Source: Lentzea xinjiangensis (GTDB lineage Bacteria; Actinomycetota; Actinomycetes; Mycobacteriales; Pseudonocardiaceae). From it: a stretch of DNA of 64,000 nt. The notes beneath the pieces are model-generated. The model saw only the letters and a list, made by a program, of their open reading frames with translations. It had not been told where the DNA came from and made no database searches. Made by a program: the position numbers and the translations under genes. The stretch lies in contig NZ_FOFR01000015.1 of assembly GCF_900110955.1 (NCBI RefSeq), forward strand, positions 85,736 through 149,735, given 5' to 3'. Shown here in pieces: positions 59,407 to 64,000 of the stretch; position 1 is the stretch's first letter; every line of letters starts with the position of its first letter.

Positions 59407-60071
59407 CAGACGCCCTCCCCCGCCGCGATGCCCTTCTCGGGCACGCTCAGCACACCGTCGACGAGCTTGGCTTCGAACCAGGTAAACGACGCCGGTGTGG
59501 TGGAGTGGTCGACCGAGTGCAGCATGAGACCGAACTCCTCACTGTGCTGCCAGACCGGCCGATCGTCGGGGTCGCTGAAGAACGCGGTGAACTCCCGCAC
59601 CCCCAGATACGGCTGGGAGAAGCAGCTGCCACGGGTGACGCGGCGGCGGAACTGGTCGCGGTAGGCGGCTTCCGGCTTGTCCGCCTTCTTGTCGAGCTCG
59701 ACGTGGGCGTGGATGCGGTAGGCGACATCGCGCAGGCACACCGCGTTGCGCTGCACCCGGTTCGCGACGGTGTCCAGGCGCCGACGCCCGGACACGGCAT
59801 CGGCCAGCGAGGCAATATCGGTGGTCTCGTTACGGCGCTGGGTGAACTGCTTGATCGGCGCCAGCACCTCGATCGACACCACCCGCCACCGGAACTGCGG
59901 CTTCCAGTAGATCGACTCCAGCACCCCGACCGCGGCCGACGGGGTCATCACCGGGTAGGACACCCGCTCGACCTTCAACTCCGGCCGCGTAAACAACGCC
60001 GCGTCGCCCCACACCTGCACCGCCACCGGCGGCGCACCCGACCGCGAACGCGGCAACAGCTCTGTACTCAC
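59406..60071 (-). CDS. cas5c: Type I-C Cas5 (Cas5c/Cas5d), crRNA processing
   Basis: 221 residues from GTG 60071 (GTGA overlap with the cas3 stop). It contains VQVWGDAALFTRPELKVERVSYPVMTPSA and LESIYWKPQFRWRVVSIEVL, diagnostic of Cas5c. In type I-C this protein replaces Cas6 and cuts the repeat RNA at the base of the hairpin, leaving an 11-nt handle; the local repeat has exactly that geometry. Confidence 0.95.
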   Translation of the reverse strand: MSTELLPRSRSGAPPVAVQVWGDAALFTRPELKVERVSYPVMTPSAAVGVLESIYWKPQFRWRVVSIEVLAPIKQFTQRRNETTDIASLADAVSGRRRLDTVANRVQRNAVCLRDVAYRIHAHVELDKKADKPEAAYRDQFRRRVTRGSCFSQPYLGVREFTAFFSDPDDRPVWQHSEEFGLMLHSVDHSTTPASFTWFEAKLVDGVLSVPEKGIAAGEGV

Positions 60072-62260
60072 CACACCGTCTCCTTGGCGATTTCGCCCTC
60101 GTCCAGCCCGACCTGTGCGTCGTAGTCGCCGCACCACTCCCACAGCTCGTCGTGGCCGGCCACGACCGGCCGGCACAACGCCCGCACCTGTGCTGACGAG
60201 GCCACGCTGCGCGGCAGCGGCACCATGTAGCCGCGCAGCTCCCGCAACAGCGCGCCCGCAGACCGTTCCTCCGCCCGCAGCTCGCTCAGCAGCCCTGCGG
60301 CGTGGCCCTGCTTGCCCCAGGTCGTCACGATCACCGTGACCGGGTCCTCGTCGATCATGCGGAACGCCAGCTTCCGATCCCGAGCGGAACCGACCCCGGC
60401 CACGTGCGGACCATCGGCCACGGCCCGGAAGTCGAGCTCCTCGCGGTTGGCCTGGATCACCGCACCGCGGCGCGCCTCGTCGACGTTGAGGCCCGTGTAC
60501 AGGCGCCGGTAGTACTCCTCCAGCGCCACCGGGTCATCCGGATCCCGGCCCTCACCGAACAACCCGCGGGTCTTGCCCACCCCGGCCCGGTAGAACTCCG
60601 GCACCGGCGCGTCCTCGGCGTCGAACACCACCACTCGCCCCTTGTCGGGGAGCTTGCCTTCGCGGTTGGCGCGTCCTGCGGCCTGCTGCAGCGACTCCGC
60701 CGGTGCCAGCGCCCGGAACACCACAGGGAAGTCCAGGTCCACGCCCGCCTCGACCAGCTGGGTGGACACCACCAGCACCGGCTTCTTGCCCTTGAGCAGC
60801 CTGCGAATGCGCGTGAGCGTCCGTTCGCGGTGCCGCGGGCACATCCGCGTGGACAGGTGCACCACCTCGGCGCCGGGGCGGCGCTGCGCCACCAGCCGGT
60901 ACAGCGTTCGGGCGTGAGCGACGGTGTTCACGATCGCCAGCGCCTGACGCTCATCGCAGATCTGCGCCGCGATGTCGTCCAGCGTCGGCTGCGGATCGAG
61001 CTGCCACTCATACCGCACCCGCTTGAGCCGGGCGAAGAGCTCCACCGGGTCATCGACCAGCGGCTGGATGTCCAAGGACTTCCACACCGCCAGGTGCTCG
61101 AAGCTCGGCTGGGTCGCCGAGGCCAGCAGCACCGTTGTGCCGAAATGCCGCGACAACACCCGCAGCGCGTCCAGGATCGGCACCAGCAGCGGCACCGGCA
61201 GCGCCTGCACCTCGTCCAGTACAACCACGGCGTTCGCCAGCCGATGCAGCTTGCGTGACCGCGCCGGCTTGCGGCCGAACAACGAGTCGAACAGCTGCAC
61301 CGTCGTGGTCACCACGAACGGGGCGTCCCAGTTCTCCGCAGCCAGCCGCAACCTGCGCTCATCCAGCTCCGCATTCGAATGGTGCTCCAGCACCATATCC
61401 GCACCCAGCAGCCGCCGGTACACGCCCGCGTTCTGCTCGGTGATCGTCGTGAACGGCACCGCCACGACCACCCGCGCCTTGCCATGCCGCGCCGCGTGAT
61501 GCAACGCGAAACCCGCCGCCGTCATCGTCTTGCCCGACCCCGTCGGCGCCGGCAACCGATACACACCCGGCTCCCCCGACGCCCGGCGCACCACATCGTC
61601 GTACAGTGCCGCCCGCACATCGTCCACATCAGACCCACCGCGGCCACGCAGCAGCACAGCGCGGTTGGCCTCGAACCGCCGCACCAGCTTCGCCATGTCC
61701 GCAGGCGGCGCGACCCTGGGCTGCGCGAGTCCGTCGGCGTGGGCGCCAGTGTCGAGATGGTCGGCGTCGACCAGCGCCGAGAACACCAGCCGGATCCCCA
61801 TCTCCCCCAGCAGCATGGACTCGCCCCACGCCTCGGGCAGCAACGACGGCCCTTCAGCCAGAGCTCGGGCTTCCGGAACCTCGTCGAAGAACCGCTTCAG
61901 TGTGTTGCCGTCGTCAGGCTTGAATGACAGGCCCGCCAGGTCTTGGACATGCTTCAAGCCACCGTGATGCCCGAGTACCGCCATCGCCGCGGCCAGCGCG
62001 CGGTCGCGCACCAGCACAGCGCCCAGGTTCTTGTGGTTGATATCCACCCGGTCACCGGTTGCACTCACCACGACCAGTTTGTTCTGCCACGCACAGGCCG
62101 CCTTGCCGGCATCGTGCACCAGACCCAGCGCTGCGGCGAGATCACCGGCACCAAACACGTCCGCGAACCTGCGGGCCAACCTCGACGTCGACCGGACATG
62201 GTCCGCCAAAGAATGCCAGCGTCCGGTGACCTTGCTGGGACTATGCGCCCACACAAGCAA
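60068..62260 (-). CDS. cas3: CRISPR nuclease-helicase Cas3
   Basis: 730 residues from TTG 62260 behind GAAGGGG; GTG 62254 is the alternative. HD nuclease motifs: WHSLADHV, HDAGK, GHHGG. Helicase motifs: PTGSGKT (Walker A, about 235), LDEVQAL (DExx-type box), SATQP and AAGRANREG. It degrades the target strand after Cascade binding. First gene of the seven-gene operon. A stop 4 kb downstream structure shows no frameshift in any cas gene. Confidence 0.95.
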   Translation of the reverse strand: MLVWAHSPSKVTGRWHSLADHVRSTSRLARRFADVFGAGDLAAALGLVHDAGKAACAWQNKLVVVSATGDRVDINHKNLGAVLVRDRALAAAMAVLGHHGGLKHVQDLAGLSFKPDDGNTLKRFFDEVPEARALAEGPSLLPEAWGESMLLGEMGIRLVFSALVDADHLDTGAHADGLAQPRVAPPADMAKLVRRFEANRAVLLRGRGGSDVDDVRAALYDDVVRRASGEPGVYRLPAPTGSGKTMTAAGFALHHAARHGKARVVVAVPFTTITEQNAGVYRRLLGADMVLEHHSNAELDERRLRLAAENWDAPFVVTTTVQLFDSLFGRKPARSRKLHRLANAVVVLDEVQALPVPLLVPILDALRVLSRHFGTTVLLASATQPSFEHLAVWKSLDIQPLVDDPVELFARLKRVRYEWQLDPQPTLDDIAAQICDERQALAIVNTVAHARTLYRLVAQRRPGAEVVHLSTRMCPRHRERTLTRIRRLLKGKKPVLVVSTQLVEAGVDLDFPVVFRALAPAESLQQAAGRANREGKLPDKGRVVVFDAEDAPVPEFYRAGVGKTRGLFGEGRDPDDPVALEEYYRRLYTGLNVDEARRGAVIQANREELDFRAVADGPHVAGVGSARDRKLAFRMIDEDPVTVIVTTWGKQGHAAGLLSELRAEERSAGALLRELRGYMVPLPRSVASSAQVRALCRPVVAGHDELWEWCGDYDAQVGLDEGEIAKETVW

Positions 62261-62391
62261 AACCCCTTCACATCGCCCGTCCCCCGACGAACGACGCGAC
62301 CATAAAGACCCACACCGACAAAAACCGGCCGTTTCTCATCAGCCCTCAGCATCTACACCCTAATGTACCAATATTCCAACCTGGAAAGAAT

Positions 62392-62423
62392 GTGGTGCTC
62401 CGGGGATTGCCCCGGAGCACCAC
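62392..62423. terminator. 14-bp perfect hairpin upstream of cas3
   Basis: GTGGTGCTCCGGGG and its exact complement are separated by ATTG. There is no long T-run. It probably insulates the cas operon from upstream minus-strand transcription; it lies 130 bp before the cas3 start within a 344-bp gap that should contain the cas promoter. Confidence 0.6.
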
Positions 62424-62604
62424 GCCGGTCATGACGTGGGCACGCCACACACGGTTGAGATCCTCGCCTCTTCTCAAGCAGGCGCTGGCGACGAGTCTAC
62501 TGCTACAGTTCCGTGTCTGGCGAGCCCAGCAAGCCCACCTTGCAAGATCGCTTACTGTCGCTATGATGGCTCGCGCCACAGGGAGCCGAAGCCGCACGTA
62601 GAGC

Positions 62605-62967
62605 ATGCGAGAAGAGCTTCATCCTAAGAGCGCTGATGTCGTCAATGCCGCGACCTGCGACTTCAGCCGCAGTTTCCAGGTGGTCGCCAGGCAGGTGCGC
62701 ATGCTGACCGCTCTGTTGGAATTTGCTTCTACGGGCCCAGGAATCACCATCGTGGCCATAGCCGGATCTTCCATCGCACCGTGCTTGATCGCATGGCTTG
62801 TGCTCCGCAAGCCGCCGGCAGGTAAGGACATATCAGTGACCCTGTTCGGTCGGGCCTTCAAGATGGACGTGAAGGATTCGAAGACCGAGACAACCGAACA
62901 TCCTGAAACTCGCCCCGGACCGAAGGCCTCGAGACCGAGACGACGAGCGAACAGACGGCGCCGATGA
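62605..62967 (+). CDS. Small single-pass membrane protein
   Basis: 120 residues, ATG 62605; the ribosome site (GTAGAGC) is weak. One membrane helix lies at about 48-68 (ITIVAIAGSSIAPCLIAWLVL) followed by a charged tail (KMDVKDSKTETTEHPE, then Arg-rich). No family recognised. It sits alone between the cas operon and the second array, lower in GC than its neighbours. Confidence 0.45.
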   Translation: MREELHPKSADVVNAATCDFSRSFQVVARQVRMLTALLEFASTGPGITIVAIAGSSIAPCLIAWLVLRKPPAGKDISVTLFGRAFKMDVKDSKTETTEHPETRPGPKASRPRRRANRRRR

Positions 62968-63118
62968 CCTGCAGATCGCGACGGTTGGGCAGTCTAAGGC
63001 TGCGCCTTCACCAGCAATGCTCCTCGAAGTCCAAGCTGCGGCGGCGGGACGATCTCAGTGCTTGCGGTGATGAAGCCGCGAAGGCAAAGCTCTGCAACCC
63101 ACTGCTGTCCTGAAAGAT

Positions 63119-63550
63119 TCACTTCCTGATCACGTGGTCTTGAGCGGTGGCGGCGCCGGGTTCGTCGTTGTGGGAAAACACCAGCAGTCCGCCGGGGACG
63201 AGCCGTCGCAGGACGAGGGGCAGCAGGACGGCCGGGTCGGTGAACCAGGTCGCGCCGAAGATCGAGATGATGACGTCGAAGTCGGCGTCGGTCTCTGTCA
63301 GGAAGTCCACGACGTCGCACGTGACGAACTGCAGTTCGGGACCGCGGCCCCACCTCTGCTCGGCGGCCGCCTGGCGTGAGGGTGCGATGTCCACCCCGGT
63401 GCAGCGGGCGCCGAGCGTGGCGAGGTGGGCGAGGTTGCAGCCCGAGCCGGATCCCAGTTCCAGGACCTGCTTGCCGCGGAGGTCGCCAAGAATGGTCTCG
63501 TCGGGACCGTGGTCGGGGTGGTCGAGGGCATCAAGGCCAACACGCTGCAC
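63119..63550 (-). pseudogene. Truncated class I SAM methyltransferase
   Basis: The frame reads VLELGSGSGCNLAHLATLGARCTGVDIAPS (motif I and acidic loop), LQFVTCDVVDFL, and IISIFGATWFTDP through LVPGGLLVFSHN, a clear Rossmann methyltransferase core. The N-terminal substrate region is absent (a stop lies just upstream of GTG 63550) and the protein ends at VIRK, about 100 residues short of usual relatives. It looks like a remnant left beside the CRISPR array. Confidence 0.65.
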
Positions 63551-63733
63551 GGTGATGACCTCCAGGCTTCAGGACTCACGGCCGACGGTCACGGTATCGA
63601 ACTGTTCGAGGAAACTCAGCGCTGCACGCCCGCCTGGCCGCCATCGGCCACCATGATCGAATGCTGAATCGCAGCAGGCACATACGCTCAGCTTCGGCCT
63701 GCCACAGCTGCGGACCAGCACCACGAATCACAG

Positions 63734-64000
63734 GCTGCAGTTCCACGCGAGCGCGAGCGCTCGGCGCTGCGACTGCGCCCAGGTCCGCAGCCCGCTGGAC
63801 GACGTGTTGTGATCCTCGCCAAGCGCGAACGCTCGGCGCTGCTCCTTGTGCCCGGCCGGCAGCTCCAGCTTCTTGATGTTGCGATCCCCGCTGAGCGCGA
63901 ACGCCCAGCGCTGCCACATGTCCCTGATCCGCCAGTTCGGCCCGGCCGGGTTGCGATCCTCGCTGAGCGCGGACGCCCAGCGCTGCTTGATCTCCGTGTA
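63734..64000 (-). CRISPR. CRISPR array 2, continues past the window
   Basis: Repeats at 63734-63770 (degenerate), 63806-63842, 63878-63914 and 63950-63986; spacers of 35 bp; the next spacer runs off the edge. The last repeat differs from array 1 by one base in the stem. The trailer-side repeats are more diverged but keep the hairpin by paired changes. Orientation matches array 1, so its leader must lie to the right of the window. Confidence 0.93.

Overview
The window is very GC-rich, with strong Shine-Dalgarno sites, many GTG starts and ATGA/GTGA stop-start overlaps. Gene families (SARP/BTAD and DUF5753-type XRE regulators, actinobacterial-type type IV secretion genes, a Tad pilus locus, replication-relaxation protein) point to a filamentous actinomycete, probably Pseudonocardiales-like. 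That assignment is inference; there is no rRNA or tRNA gene in the window to test it.

Left part (1-20.2 kb): an accessory, conjugation-type region. A cut-off XRE regulator and a zinc-finger tyrosine-recombinase-like protein lead in. A minus-strand pair follows: a DNA methyltransferase and a methyltransferase-like partner. A long plus-strand operon then runs through a sigma-like protein, VirB2/TrbC-like pilin, TrbL/VirB6-like membrane protein, PrgI-like protein, VirB4 ATPase, VirD4/TraG coupling ATPase, replication-relaxation protein and a transglycosylase-NlpC/P60 wall hydrolase. The control region between the two strands (4.24-4.78 kb) holds a 28-bp inverted repeat. A 38-bp bipartite motif occurs once before each operon.

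Middle (20.5-29.3 kb): a VOC protein and a secreted trypsin-like protease with back-to-back promoters; about 1 kb without a credible gene; then a minus-strand operon pairing a MoxR-type AAA ATPase with a metallopeptidase-VWA protein and five small proteins. The ATPase carries an N-terminal DNA-binding-like domain that also occurs in the PTDEQ-repeat regulator at 19.6 kb. A gene-poor stretch with 12-bp iterons and an HxlR-type regulator follow.

29.3-42.4 kb: a complete Tad (tight adherence) pilus locus on the minus strand: prepilin peptidase, exported proteins, RcpC/CpaB, TadZ, TadA, TadB, TadC, a Flp-like pilin and three TadE/TadG minor proteins. It ends with a coiled-coil protein and a giant membrane-anchored LysM-BTAD regulator.

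42.6-53.3 kb: an SDR oxidoreductase, a sensory-type protein, a cluster of XRE regulators and small zinc-finger proteins, then a tight operon of radical SAM/SPASM enzyme, thymidylate-kinase-like enzyme, EEP-fold nuclease and NUDIX hydrolase. It is divergent from a LysR-type regulator, with two palindromic operators 30 bp apart between them. I regard this as the best candidate for an undescribed nucleotide- or peptide-modifying system.

54.0-64.0 kb: a full type I-C CRISPR-Cas locus (cas3-cas5c-cas8c-cas7c-cas4-cas1-cas2), a leader and an eight-repeat array. A second array with nearly the same repeat starts at 63.7 kb and runs off the window. The repeats are 37 bp, longer than usual for I-C, with an 11-nt handle that departs from the familiar ATTGAAAC ending.
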